A stretch of DNA of 64,000 nt from CACKLF01 sp002725175 (GTDB taxonomy: Bacteria; Pseudomonadota; Alphaproteobacteria; Rhodobacterales; Rhodobacteraceae): positions 1-64,000 of the forward strand of contig PBQX02000095.1 of NCBI GenBank assembly GCA_002725175.2. The letters are read 5' to 3'. Below, piece by piece: positions 7,722-16,324 of this stretch. The notes below the pieces were generated by a model that saw only the letters and a list, made by a program, of their open reading frames with translations, ran no database searches and was not told where the DNA came from. How positions within the stretch are numbered: position 1 is the first letter of the stretch; each line of letters starts with the position of its first letter. Position numbers and translations under genes: made by a program.

Positions 7722-10547
7722 TTAAAAATCCTTGCCATAAGATATCACCTTAGGGGGCATGTCTACTGGGCTCTTATGAGATTTTTCTATTTTCCTATCT
7801 TTAACTTCACCTGCTTTAGCCTTTCTAATGCGGACTTTCAGATCAAACCATGCTGCTTGTCCAGTAATAGGGTCAGAATTTGAATATCTAAACCCATTTT
7901 TTTTTGGAGGAAGTAATTCACTGATTAAATGGTTAATTAAAAATCCTTTATTAAACTCAGGAGCTCCTTTATCGAGAGCCCAGGCCCCAGATTTCTTACC
8001 TATTGCATTCCATGTCCAAACTGTATTTTTATTAACGGCTTCCATTTTTGCAACTGGAACAGTGATTGAGTTATGAACGGACTCTAGAATGGCCCAGTCA
8101 CCTTCATGAAATTTGTTTTTCTCCCATATCTCACTTGAAACAAAAAGATAATTGTAACCATGAATCTGTCTCAACCAAGCGTTTTGACTTCCCCAGCTAT
8201 GATACATCGCAGCTGGTCTTTGCGTGATAGCATGCAAAGGGTATGCTTCATTATCGTCGCTCTCACCAATAGGATCATACCAAATAGGCAAAGGATCCAT
8301 GGTCTTTAGAATTCTTTCCTGCATATTGGCAGGGCACTTCACCGAACCCAAACCTTTAGCAGCTCTTTGAAATTTGGCCAAAGGTTCCAAATAGATTTCA
8401 AAAACGTAAGGCTTTGGTTCATCAAAAAGGCCTTTTTCTACTGCCCAGTTCTGGTAGCCGATATTCCATGGCTTAAAGAATTGAAATTCAACTGGGATAT
8501 CTTCAGACCAAAAACCCCCATTTTTGATATAGTTTTTTATTTGGTTGGTGTTGGGAGAGCCTCTCCCACTTTCAATACCAGATTCACCCCTAAAACCAGC
8601 TAAAGGTCCAATATTAGGTTTCCTCTCATGGTTCTTTATATAATCCTCATAGTCTTTATAAGTTGGATCTCCGTTATCTTTAATAAACCCAGGCATTTTC
8701 AATCTGTGACCAAGATCAAGAAGTACCGACTGAAAGCATCTTACATCACGATCAGGCTCAACCACTGGCCATCTAATGGCATCGGCAATTATGTCAGGCT
8801 CTCCAATAGGTCTATCCAAAAGAGAAATACAATCATGCCTCTCCAGGTAAGTAGTATCTGGCAATATTATATCCGCATATGAAACCATTTCCGATGAATA
8901 GGAATCCGAATAAACAATATTTTTTATTTTATAAGTCCCATCATCCTTCTTTGCTGTTAGCATTTCAATCACACTTTGGGTATTCATTGACGAGTTCCAT
9001 GCCATATTTGCCATATACAAGAAAAGAGTATCTATCTCGTAAGGATCATTTGCATATGCATTAGAAATAACCATGTGCATTAAACCATGGGCTGAAAATG
9101 GATTTTCCCAGGAAAATGCTTTATCAATTCTTTTAGGCTTTCCATCAGAGTCCACAGCTAAGTCTTCGGGTGATTGAATATAACCCAAGTGAGGACCGTC
9201 TAGCGGCATACCCGGGGTTACTTTATGATGTGGTTTAGGATGCACTGAATATGATTTTGGGTAAGGCGGCTTAAACCTAAAGCCACCAGGAACTTCAATG
9301 CTTCCCAAAAGTATTTGCAAAAGATGTAAGGATCTGCAGGTTTGAAACCCATTGGAATGTGCTGAAATTCCCCTCATTGCATGAAAGCTTACAGGGCGGC
9401 CAACCATTTTTTTGTGCTTAACACCTTTCCAATCAACCCACTCCTGATCAATCACTATTTCTTCCTTGAAGGCAGTATCTGCTATTTCTTTTGCTAGTTT
9501 TCTTATCTGAAAAGAAGATATTCCACATTTTTTTGAAACCTCTTCAGGGGAGTATTCTTTTTTCAAATATTTTTCAGCCAGAAGCTCAAAAACTGTAGTG
9601 TGCTCCTGACCATCAATAATTACTTTTCCAGTAAGATGAGGCTTAACATTTTTTCCGCTAAAGGCATGGATCTTCTTTTTAATTCTATCATGAATTAATG
9701 GTTCTCCATTTTTATTTCTAGCAATTAGTCCGAAATTTGCTGAGTTATGCTTGGTATTAACTAAAAATGGTGCGTTAGTGTAATTGGCAAGATACTTTAG
9801 GTCAACATTCCCTGATAGAAGCAACTCTCTTATTAAGCTTAATATAAAAAGGCCATCAGTTCCTGGAGTAATCCCAACCCATTCATCTGCAATTGCATTA
9901 TAGCCAGTCCTAACAGGATTAACCCCAATTACCTTAGCACCTCTTTTTTTCAATTTACCAAGACCCATCTTTATAGGGTTACTATCATGATCCTCTGCAA
10001 CCCCAAAAATCATCAAAAGTTTAGTTCTTTCCCAATCTGGACTTCCAAATTCCCAAAACGAGCCCCCCATAGTATAAATTCCGGCTGCAGCCATATTTAC
10101 AGAACAGAAACCACCATGAGCAGCATAGTTGGGCGTTCCAAATTGCTGAGCCCACCAACCAGTAAATGATTGCGATTGGTCGCGCCCAGTAAAGAACGCC
10201 AACTTCTCTGGAGCTTTGCGTCTAATAGGTCCTAACAAATTGGCAACTGAAGTCAAAGCTTCTTCCCAACTGATTTTAGCGAACTCTCCTGAACCACGAG
10301 GCCCTATTCTCTTCATGGGGGACTGCAGTCTGGCAGGAGAGTAATGCTGCATTATTCCCGCTGAACCTTTCGCACAAAGGACACCTTTGTTCACAGGATG
10401 ATCTTTATTTCCTTCAATATATTTTACTTTGCCATTTTCTAAATGGACATTAATCCCGCATCGACAGGCACACATATAACAAGTAGTTCTAGATATCGAA
10501 GATGAAACTTTTGGAGATGTATCAATTTTGGGCTGAAATGATGTCAC
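7722..10547 (-). CDS. soeA: SoeA-like molybdopterin sulfite dehydrogenase catalytic subunit
   Basis: A 941-residue enzyme of the DMSO reductase superfamily. The N-terminal cluster ligands are C23, C26, C30 and C58 (CYMCACRC and GVLCAKGSAG), followed by the bis-MGD domains and a C-terminal molydopterin-binding domain. There is no twin-arginine signal, so the protein acts in the cytoplasm, as known for SoeA of Allochromatium vinosum and Ruegeria. SoeABC oxidises sulfite to sulfate and reduces quinone. It stands ten bases after a racemase gene and in one operon with cuyA- and hpsN-like genes, whose end product would be sulfite. A polysulfide, thiosulfate or formate substrate cannot be excluded from sequence alone. 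Confidence 0.78.
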   Translation of the reverse strand: MTSFQPKIDTSPKVSSSISRTTCYMCACRCGINVHLENGKVKYIEGNKDHPVNKGVLCAKGSAGIMQHYSPARLQSPMKRIGPRGSGEFAKISWEEALTSVANLLGPIRRKAPEKLAFFTGRDQSQSFTGWWAQQFGTPNYAAHGGFCSVNMAAAGIYTMGGSFWEFGSPDWERTKLLMIFGVAEDHDSNPIKMGLGKLKKRGAKVIGVNPVRTGYNAIADEWVGITPGTDGLFILSLIRELLLSGNVDLKYLANYTNAPFLVNTKHNSANFGLIARNKNGEPLIHDRIKKKIHAFSGKNVKPHLTGKVIIDGQEHTTVFELLAEKYLKKEYSPEEVSKKCGISSFQIRKLAKEIADTAFKEEIVIDQEWVDWKGVKHKKMVGRPVSFHAMRGISAHSNGFQTCRSLHLLQILLGSIEVPGGFRFKPPYPKSYSVHPKPHHKVTPGMPLDGPHLGYIQSPEDLAVDSDGKPKRIDKAFSWENPFSAHGLMHMVISNAYANDPYEIDTLFLYMANMAWNSSMNTQSVIEMLTAKKDDGTYKIKNIVYSDSYSSEMVSYADIILPDTTYLERHDCISLLDRPIGEPDIIADAIRWPVVEPDRDVRCFQSVLLDLGHRLKMPGFIKDNGDPTYKDYEDYIKNHERKPNIGPLAGFRGESGIESGRGSPNTNQIKNYIKNGGFWSEDIPVEFQFFKPWNIGYQNWAVEKGLFDEPKPYVFEIYLEPLAKFQRAAKGLGSVKCPANMQERILKTMDPLPIWYDPIGESDDNEAYPLHAITQRPAAMYHSWGSQNAWLRQIHGYNYLFVSSEIWEKNKFHEGDWAILESVHNSITVPVAKMEAVNKNTVWTWNAIGKKSGAWALDKGAPEFNKGFLINHLISELLPPKKNGFRYSNSDPITGQAAWFDLKVRIRKAKAGEVKDRKIEKSHKSPVDMPPKVISYGKDF

Positions 10548-10556
10548 CTTTTTCTC

Positions 10557-11252
10557 TCAATTCTTCTTAGAGAAATTAACAATTCTTGAAGCAAGGATAT
10601 CCAAAGTGTCGACCACAGGAATATTGAACTTTCTCTTGATTTCATCAGAAACTATAGAAAATTCACTGCAGGCTATTAATATTAAATCTAATTGTATCGA
10701 TTTAGCCTGAATTGAAATCTCTTCTAATTTTTCTGAAACTGAACCAGATACAAAATTTGATTTAATTTGCTTTATCGTACTTAAAATTAAGTTTTCATCC
10801 CCAATATAAATTAGGTTCATATTATTTTTTTCCAGCTCATACTCAAATATCTTTGTAATTTTTACCGCGGGTGAAGCCAAAATGCCAATTTTTTTTGCCC
10901 CAAATTGTACTTTTTTTAAATAGGCAGCAGACTCTTCCACTATACTAATAAAAGGGATTTTTATTTGTTTTCGAATTTCTTTTATATACAAATGAGCTGT
11001 ATTACATGGCATGGCCAAGGCCGAGGCTCCATTTTTCTCCAATGAGCTAGCCATCTTACAGAGCTCTGGCAATGGATCTGAACCATTTTTATTAATAATT
11101 GCCTCGATCCTACTAGGAACCTGCGTATTGTTATCTACCAGAAGCGGGATATGGTCTTGATCATCTTGAGCTTTTGTACATTCAATGATTTTCTTCATCA
11201 AAAGAACAGTTGCCTCTGGCCCCATACCACCTAATATCCCTACCTTTCTCAT
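10557..11252 (-). CDS. aspartate/glutamate racemase family protein
   Basis: A 231-residue PLP-independent racemase-fold protein. The two catalytic cysteines of the family are present at C83 (MPCNTAH) and C195 (ACSEFS), and the N-terminus VGILGGMGPEAT is typical of aspartate racemases. It is placed four bases after the cuyA-like gene and ten before soeA, so it belongs to the sulfonate operon. Cysteate is a sulfonate analogue of aspartate, so racemising D-cysteate to the L form used by CuyA is an attractive role, but this is inference. Plain aspartate or glutamate racemase is the cautious name. Confidence 0.82.
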   Translation of the reverse strand: MRKVGILGGMGPEATVLLMKKIIECTKAQDDQDHIPLLVDNNTQVPSRIEAIINKNGSDPLPELCKMASSLEKNGASALAMPCNTAHLYIKEIRKQIKIPFISIVEESAAYLKKVQFGAKKIGILASPAVKITKIFEYELEKNNMNLIYIGDENLILSTIKQIKSNFVSGSVSEKLEEISIQAKSIQLDLILIACSEFSIVSDEIKRKFNIPVVDTLDILASRIVNFSKKN

Positions 11253-11255
11253 AAC

Positions 11256-12251
11256 TTAAGTGAACGACTCTAGATAACCTGATAGGGCTACAGCACCTCC
11301 AGTATGGACAAAAAGAATTCTTTTACAGCTGCTAAAAAAATCATCTTTTAAAAGTTGTATCAAACCTGCAGCGCCCTTTCCCGAATATACAGGGTCTAAT
11401 AAAATCCCCTCCAGCTCTGCAAAAAGCCTTATTGCATCAAGAGTTGAAGTGTCTGGCAAACCATAACCGGGCCCTACAAAATCACAATTAGCAATAACGT
11501 CTTCGCGCTTAACAAGCTGTATTTTAGATATTCTCTCAGAGGTTAATTTAGCCAAATTAAAAACTTTTTCCTCCTGATCTATTTTTGATGCTCGAACACC
11601 AATTCCTAACAAAGGAATACCAGAATTCAAAAGCTTTAAACCAGTCACTAGACCAGCCTGAGTCCCTGCTGATCCAGTAGCATGAACAATGAAATCAAAC
11701 GGCTTTCCCATTTCACTACTTTGATAAACAATCTCTTGGGCACAATTGACGTAACCTAGGGCGCCAGTTGGATTAGAACCTCCACCAGGAATCACATAAG
11801 TCTTCCTTCCCTTTGAAATAAATTTCTCTGAAACATTAATTAATTCCTGATCCATATCAAGACCCGAAGGTCTATGTTCTGACGTTGCTCCATGTAAAGA
11901 ATTCAACAAAACATTTCCATTTAACTTATAGTTTATTGTTCCTATTCCAGTACGGTCTTCTAGCAATACATGACAATCAAGGCCAAGCTTAGCTGCTGCG
12001 GCTGAGGTTTGCCTTACATGGTTTGATTGGGTTGCCCCTTGAGTTAAAATCAAATCAGAACCCTGGTTAATTGCCTCAGCCATAAGAAATTCTAATTTTC
12101 TTGTTTTATTTCCACCAGTTGATAAGCCTGTACAGTCATCCCTCTTTATCCAAATTTCTGCCTTACCAATTTTCTCAGTAAGCCTTGGCAAAAACTCAAT
12201 TGGGGTATTCATATGCCCTAATTTTATCCTTGGAAACCTTCCTAAATTCAT
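11256..12251 (-). CDS. cuyA: L-cysteate sulfo-lyase (CuyA-like), D-cysteine desulfhydrase family
   Basis: A 331-residue PLP enzyme of the ACC deaminase/D-cysteine desulfhydrase family. The PLP lysine is K49 in [11 protein letters not shown], and the ligand loop [13 protein letters not shown] follows at about 74-86. CuyA of marine roseobacters belongs to this family and splits L-cysteate into pyruvate, ammonia and sulfite. Sequence alone does not separate it from D-cysteine desulfhydrase. The neighbours decide: soeABC to remove sulfite downstream, a HpsN-like sulfonate dehydrogenase 28 bases upstream, and a racemase four bases downstream. The Met start gives the usual family N-terminus. Confidence 0.68.
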   Translation of the reverse strand: MNLGRFPRIKLGHMNTPIEFLPRLTEKIGKAEIWIKRDDCTGLSTGGNKTRKLEFLMAEAINQGSDLILTQGATQSNHVRQTSAAAAKLGLDCHVLLEDRTGIGTINYKLNGNVLLNSLHGATSEHRPSGLDMDQELINVSEKFISKGRKTYVIPGGGSNPTGALGYVNCAQEIVYQSSEMGKPFDFIVHATGSAGTQAGLVTGLKLLNSGIPLLGIGVRASKIDQEEKVFNLAKLTSERISKIQLVKREDVIANCDFVGPGYGLPDTSTLDAIRLFAELEGILLDPVYSGKGAAGLIQLLKDDFFSSCKRILFVHTGGAVALSGYLESFT

Positions 12252-12278
12252 TTTGCTACCTTTTCTATATTAATAATC

Positions 12279-13568
12279 CTATTTTCGATATTTTTTTAAC
12301 CTTACATCGGCAGAAAGCGCATGTCCTTCCATTCCTTCTAATCTAGAAATATTAGCAGTTACTTCTGCAAGGCGGTTTAATGACCTACTCTCGGCTTTTT
12401 GCCAAGTAACCACCTTTATGAACTTATGAACTGACAGACCCCCTGTATACTTTGCAGCACCTGATGTTGGCAACACATGATTTGGTCCGGCAGCTTTATC
12501 TCCAAAAGCCACTGTTGTTTCTTCTCCGAGAAATAGAGAACCATAAGAATTGAGCTCACCTTTCCACCAATCTGGCTCAGTTGCCTGTACATGTAAATGC
12601 TCTGGAGCTATTTCATTCGCTATTTTAACAGCTTCTGCCCTTGTCGAACATATGATAATTTCCCCCAGCTCTCGCCATGCTTGGGAAGCGTTTAATTTAT
12701 TCTGAGCAGGAAGTTTTTCAATTATTTCAGGAACAAGTTGCAAAACTTTTTTTGCCAAAATATTTGAAGTGGTTACTAACCACACTGGAGAATTATAACC
12801 GTGCTCAGCTTGGCTAACCAAATCAGTCGCGACTAGTTCAGCATCTGCCTCCTCATCAGCTATAATTAAGACATCTGTAGGTCCAGCTAATAAGTCAATG
12901 CCTGTGGCTCCAAAAATTTGTCTCTTTGCTTCAGCGACATATTGATTTCCAGGCCCAACAATTATGTCAGCCTTTTGAGTGCCCAAAAGGCCATTTGCCA
13001 TTAAAGCGATAGCCTGTACTCCTCCAACCAAAAATATTTTATCGGCCCCGCATAGATTTAAAGTGTAAAGCATTTCATTTGAAATTGGTTCAGCGCCAAT
13101 AACATTAGAATTTGGTGGAGTACATGCAATTATATTTTTAACTCCAGCTGCTTTTGCTGTCGTGACAGTCATTAGCGCCGATGCTATATGACTATACCTG
13201 CCTCCAGGAACATAGCATCCAGCTGTCTCAAGCGGGATAATTTTCTGACCAGCATTAAGCCCTGGCGCTACCTCCAAATCAAATTCCGATATACTTTCTA
13301 GCTGCCTCTCTGCAAATACTTTTATGTTTCTGTAAGCATATAAGATGTCATCCTTTATACTCTTCTTAACCAAATTGTTAGCATTTTGAATAATATCAGA
13401 TGATACTTCTATTTTTCCCTCCCAGTTATCAAATTTTTTTGCGAACTCTAGAAGTGCCTGGTCTCCTCCAGAGCTGATATGATCTAAGATATCCTTAACA
13501 ACTATCGATACATCCGATTCATGGATAGTCTTTTGGACTATTTTTTTCTTCAAAAAATTTATTGTCAA
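12279..13568 (-). CDS. hpsN: sulfopropanediol 3-dehydrogenase (HpsN-like), histidinol dehydrogenase family
   Basis: A 429-residue zinc- and NAD-dependent dehydrogenase that oxidises an alcohol in two steps to the acid. Zinc ligand positions of HisD are kept at Q253, H256, D357 and H416, and the catalytic pair E323-H324 (APEHL) is present. Several stretches differ from HisD and match my recollection of HpsN: ETAGCYVPGGRYSHIASA, SQAEHGYNSPVWLV, and VAFGDKAAGPNHVLPTSGA. No histidine biosynthesis genes are near. HpsN converts (R)-2,3-dihydroxypropane-1-sulfonate to (R)-sulfolactate. The position in an operon with cuyA- and soe-like genes supports this over histidinol dehydrogenase. Confidence 0.75.
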   Translation of the reverse strand: MTINFLKKKIVQKTIHESDVSIVVKDILDHISSGGDQALLEFAKKFDNWEGKIEVSSDIIQNANNLVKKSIKDDILYAYRNIKVFAERQLESISEFDLEVAPGLNAGQKIIPLETAGCYVPGGRYSHIASALMTVTTAKAAGVKNIIACTPPNSNVIGAEPISNEMLYTLNLCGADKIFLVGGVQAIALMANGLLGTQKADIIVGPGNQYVAEAKRQIFGATGIDLLAGPTDVLIIADEEADAELVATDLVSQAEHGYNSPVWLVTTSNILAKKVLQLVPEIIEKLPAQNKLNASQAWRELGEIIICSTRAEAVKIANEIAPEHLHVQATEPDWWKGELNSYGSLFLGEETTVAFGDKAAGPNHVLPTSGAAKYTGGLSVHKFIKVVTWQKAESRSLNRLAEVTANISRLEGMEGHALSADVRLKKYRK

Positions 13569-13595
13569 ATCATCTGCCCTAAGAAAGAGATCCTG

Positions 13596-14795
13596 CTAAA
13601 ATTTAATTTTTTTAACTTCTTCAGAAATTATCTTAGAGATTACTCGACAATCTCTAAGTGTAAAAGTTAGCGGAATTCGTATATCCATCACTCTAGTAAC
13701 AATTTTTGGTATGTTAGGCAAATTCTGTACTTTTATATATTTCCAACTTTCGTGTCGACTGGTATATCCAACTGGCTTTAAATTTCCAAACCATTTAATC
13801 TCCACTCCCCTCTTTTTACATCTTCTCAAAAACTCTACACAATTTATCTCAGACCAATTTCTTGGAACCAAAAATTGGAAAGATGATCCAACATATTTCT
13901 CTTCTTTAGACCTTTGNGGGATATAAATAGATTCCAGTTTTCCCAGAGTTGATGTAAAAATATGATGCCGGTCATTCCACTTTTGGATATTTGCATCAAT
14001 CTTTTTTATTTGTGGCCTAAGTATTGAGGCCCTTAAGTTATCCATTCTCATAGAACAATTTGGGACTTCGAATTTTTTCTTCTCAAAAAAACTTTTTTTA
14101 GGTAAAGAATTGTGCTTTTCATAAAGCATATAAGATCCTGAAAGAAGAATACAGGTAGCCATCATGCCACTATCATTAGTGGTTATAAAGCCACCTTCAC
14201 CACTATTTAAATGTTTGTAGGTCTGAGTACTAAAGCAAGAAATAGAACCAAAGTTTCCAGATCTAACATTGTTCCAGTAAGCCCCCATAGTATGAGCACA
14301 ATCTTCAATTAAAATAATACCATTTTCTTTTAAAATTTTAACAAGTNATCTCATATTNACCAAGTGTCCTCTCATGTGAGAAACGAGCATGAATTTTGCC
14401 TTTGAACTCTTCAATCGGAATTGCAAATCCTCTAAATCCAAAACCAAATCTTTCGTACTGTCTATAAGAATTGGTTCTGCGTTCAAGGTATGAATGGCTC
14501 CTGGAACTGGTGCTAAGGTAAAAGAATTCGTAAGAACTTTATCCCCTGCTTTGACTCCAGCAGCCCTCAAAGCGATCTGCATAGCAGTTCCTCCGGAGGT
14601 CGTAGCTAAACAAAACTTTGAACCCTGCCATTCAGAAAATTCTTTCTCGAGTAACGCAGTCTCACTCTGTTCTTTATCCAGAGTGTTATAGCGATGTAAT
14701 CTTCCAGAACGCAAAACATTNACCGCAGACCTTATGGATTCTGCCGGAATTGGTTCCTGCTGAGTAAAAGATTTAGTAAATGTAATATTTTTCAT
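13596..14795 (-). CDS. DegT/DnrJ/EryC1/StrS-type PLP aminotransferase in the sulfonate operon
   Basis: A DegT-family protein of about 399 residues from the start MKNITFTKSF; the frame is open to 14837, but the extra 14 residues look non-conserved. The family signatures are the PLP ring contact region EDCAHTMGA and the lysine in FSTQTYKHLNSGEGG. DegT enzymes normally aminate keto sugars of surface polysaccharides, but no sugar-nucleotide genes are nearby. It lies 28 bases before the HpsN-like gene and is probably first in that operon. Transamination of sulfopyruvate to cysteate is a possible role (inference). Several Ns mark variable sites, including one ambiguous codon near 14347. Confidence 0.72.
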   Translation of the reverse strand: MKNITFTKSFTQQEPIPAESIRSAXNVLRSGRLHRYNTLDKEQSETALLEKEFSEWQGSKFCLATTSGGTAMQIALRAAGVKAGDKVLTNSFTLAPVPGAIHTLNAEPILIDSTKDLVLDLEDLQFRLKSSKAKFMLVSHMRGHLXNMRXLVKILKENGIILIEDCAHTMGAYWNNVRSGNFGSISCFSTQTYKHLNSGEGGFITTNDSGMMATCILLSGSYMLYEKHNSLPKKSFFEKKKFEVPNCSMRMDNLRASILRPQIKKIDANIQKWNDRHHIFTSTLGKLESIYIXQRSKEEKYVGSSFQFLVPRNWSEINCVEFLRRCKKRGVEIKWFGNLKPVGYTSRHESWKYIKVQNLPNIPKIVTRVMDIRIPLTFTLRDCRVISKIISEEVKKIKF

Positions 14796-14837
14796 ACTGA
14801 TTTTCTTTTTCAAAAACACTCTCAAAGCTAAAAGCAT

Positions 14838-14949
14838 AAGAATAGCTCTAGCNAAACGTCCCCCTGAACATAAATAAAAAGCTGAACTTAATTTTATTCC
14901 AGTATATTTTAGGCCATCACTTTACTATAAAATATTCAAACATCTTTCT
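14838..14949 (-). promoter_or_regulatory. gap before the sulfonate operon, probable promoter region
   Basis: This 112-base AT-rich gap separates the class III aminotransferase from the DegT gene on the same strand. It is the only gap of useful size upstream of the seven-gene sulfonate operon. TTGAAT and TAAAAT-like hexamers occur, but no pair has good spacing, so no exact promoter is named. No clear operator palindrome was seen. Confidence 0.25.
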
Positions 14950-16269
14950 TTAGTTTGANTGCTGATTAAGAGTATCACGAAATTTTTCTATTATTTCATC
15001 AATATGNTGCCTCTCAGAAATAAACATAGGGGCAACAATACCTGAATCTCCTGTNAATTTCACATGNAGTCCATTCCAAAACATAGATTTNTGAAGCTGC
15101 GTACCTCGTTTTCCGGGAGCGTCTTGAGCATGAACTTCTACTCCAGCCATCATGCCAATCGAGCGAATATCTTTGACAAGCGGATGGTCTGATAGACTAT
15201 GGATACACTCACTAAAATAACCTGACATTTCTGAAGCTCGGCTAAAAAGATCCTCTTCCTTATATATTTCTAATGAAGCAACTCCCGCAGCACAAGCAGC
15301 TGGATGGCCAGAATATGTATAACCATGGAAAAATTCAATTGCTCCAGGGTTAGCACTATCCACNACTGTATCATAAATTTCATCACGCACACAAACTCCG
15401 CCCATTGGCATAGATCCATTGGTCAAGGCTTTAGCCATAGTCATTATATCTGGCTTAACTCCAAATTTGTCAGAGGCAAAGTTTGTTCCCATCCTTCCAA
15501 ATCCAGTGATGACTTCATCAAAAACAAGAATTATTCCATATGCGTCACATATTTCTCTTAAGCGTTCCANNTATCCTTTAGGAGGCACAAGGGTACCNGT
15601 NGACCCAGCTACAGGTTCAACAAAACAGGCAGCTATAGTATTTCCCCCATATGTCTGGGCAAATCTCTCTAAATCCTCNGCCAATTCCTTACCGTTTTCT
15701 GGTTGACCTTTTATATTTAATTCCTCCCCTGTCCAGGTATGCCTCATCATGACTACGTTAGGCATAGTAACTGGAAATGTTCTTCGGTTATTAACCATTC
15801 CCGACAGTGAAACACCTCCCATGTTTACACCATGGTAAGCTCTTTCTCTGCTTACAAATCGATTNCGGTTTTCTCCTTTCGCNGAATGATATGCCATTAC
15901 GATCTTTAAGGCTGTATCCACAGCTTCTGAACCAGAATTAACAAAGAAAACGTGATNCATNCCTTCCGGTGTNAGCTCTGCNACNTTATCAGCCAACAAA
16001 AAGCTTTTTGGATGACCCATTCCAAAAGGAGATGTATAGGTATTTATTTTCATTTGCTCATGAACGGCTTCTATTATTTTTGGATGACAGTGGCCAGCAG
16101 GGCAGCAAAAAAGTCCTGATGATCCATCAATGACTTTNGTATCTCTATGACTGGTTAAATAAACTCCAGAGGCTTCGGTNACAAGGCGTGGTTCAGCTTT
16201 AAATCCTCTATTGTCTGTAAAAGGTATCCATTGCTTCTCTAGCGAGTTTGGTGTTGTGTCNTGTGCCAT
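14950..16269 (-). CDS. omega-amino acid:pyruvate aminotransferase (class III)
   Basis: A class III PLP aminotransferase of about 439 residues. The frame opens at 16299, but the ATG at 16269 has AAGGA seven bases upstream and gives the family N-terminus (LEKQWIPFTDNRGFKAEPRL). Motifs include NSGSEAVDTALKI, FDEVITGFGRMG and the PLP lysine in MTMAKALTNGSMPMGG. Overall it most resembles beta-alanine:pyruvate aminotransferase; taurine- or 3-aminopropane-type omega-amines are alternative donors. It lies 55 bases after murD and 112 before the sulfonate operon, so a link to either is uncertain. Many Ns mark variable sites. Confidence 0.82.
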   Translation of the reverse strand: MAXDTTPNSLEKQWIPFTDNRGFKAEPRLXTEASGVYLTSHRDXKVIDGSSGLFCCPAGHCHPKIIEAVHEQMKINTYTSPFGMGHPKSFLLADXXAEXTPEXMXHVFFVNSGSEAVDTALKIVMAYHXAKGENXNRFVSRERAYHGVNMGGVSLSGMVNNRRTFPVTMPNVVMMRHTWTGEELNIKGQPENGKELXEDLERFAQTYGGNTIAACFVEPVAGXXGTLVPPKGXXERLREICDAYGIILVFDEVITGFGRMGTNFASDKFGVKPDIMTMAKALTNGSMPMGGVCVRDEIYDTXVDSANPGAIEFFHGYTYSGHPAACAAGVASLEIYKEEDLFSRASEMSGYFSECIHSLSDHPLVKDIRSIGMMAGVEVHAQDAPGKRGTQLXKSMFWNGXHVKXTGDSGIVAPMFISERXHIDEIIEKFRDTLNQXSN

Positions 16270-16324
16270 AGTTTTTTCCTTACATTTTTTTCTGATCATA
16301 TTACAAAATAATCAAATTGAAACC

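Noticed and set aside
7828..9064. Plus-strand frames of 60-84 residues over the molybdenum enzyme
   Set aside because: They are shadows of soeA, have no ribosome sites or domains, and contain no independent coding signal.
6094..10547. Periplasmic DMSO reductase (DmsABC)
   Set aside because: The large subunit has no Tat signal, and the neighbours yield sulfite; SoeABC is a better fit.
11256..12251. ACC deaminase
   Set aside because: The same PLP family, but the N-terminus and context match the D-cysteine desulfhydrase/CuyA branch better.
12279..13568. Histidinol dehydrogenase (hisD)
   Set aside because: Catalytic residues fit the family, but the surrounding signatures (SQAEHGYNSP, VAFGDKAAGPNH) and the sulfonate operon favour HpsN; no histidine genes are near.
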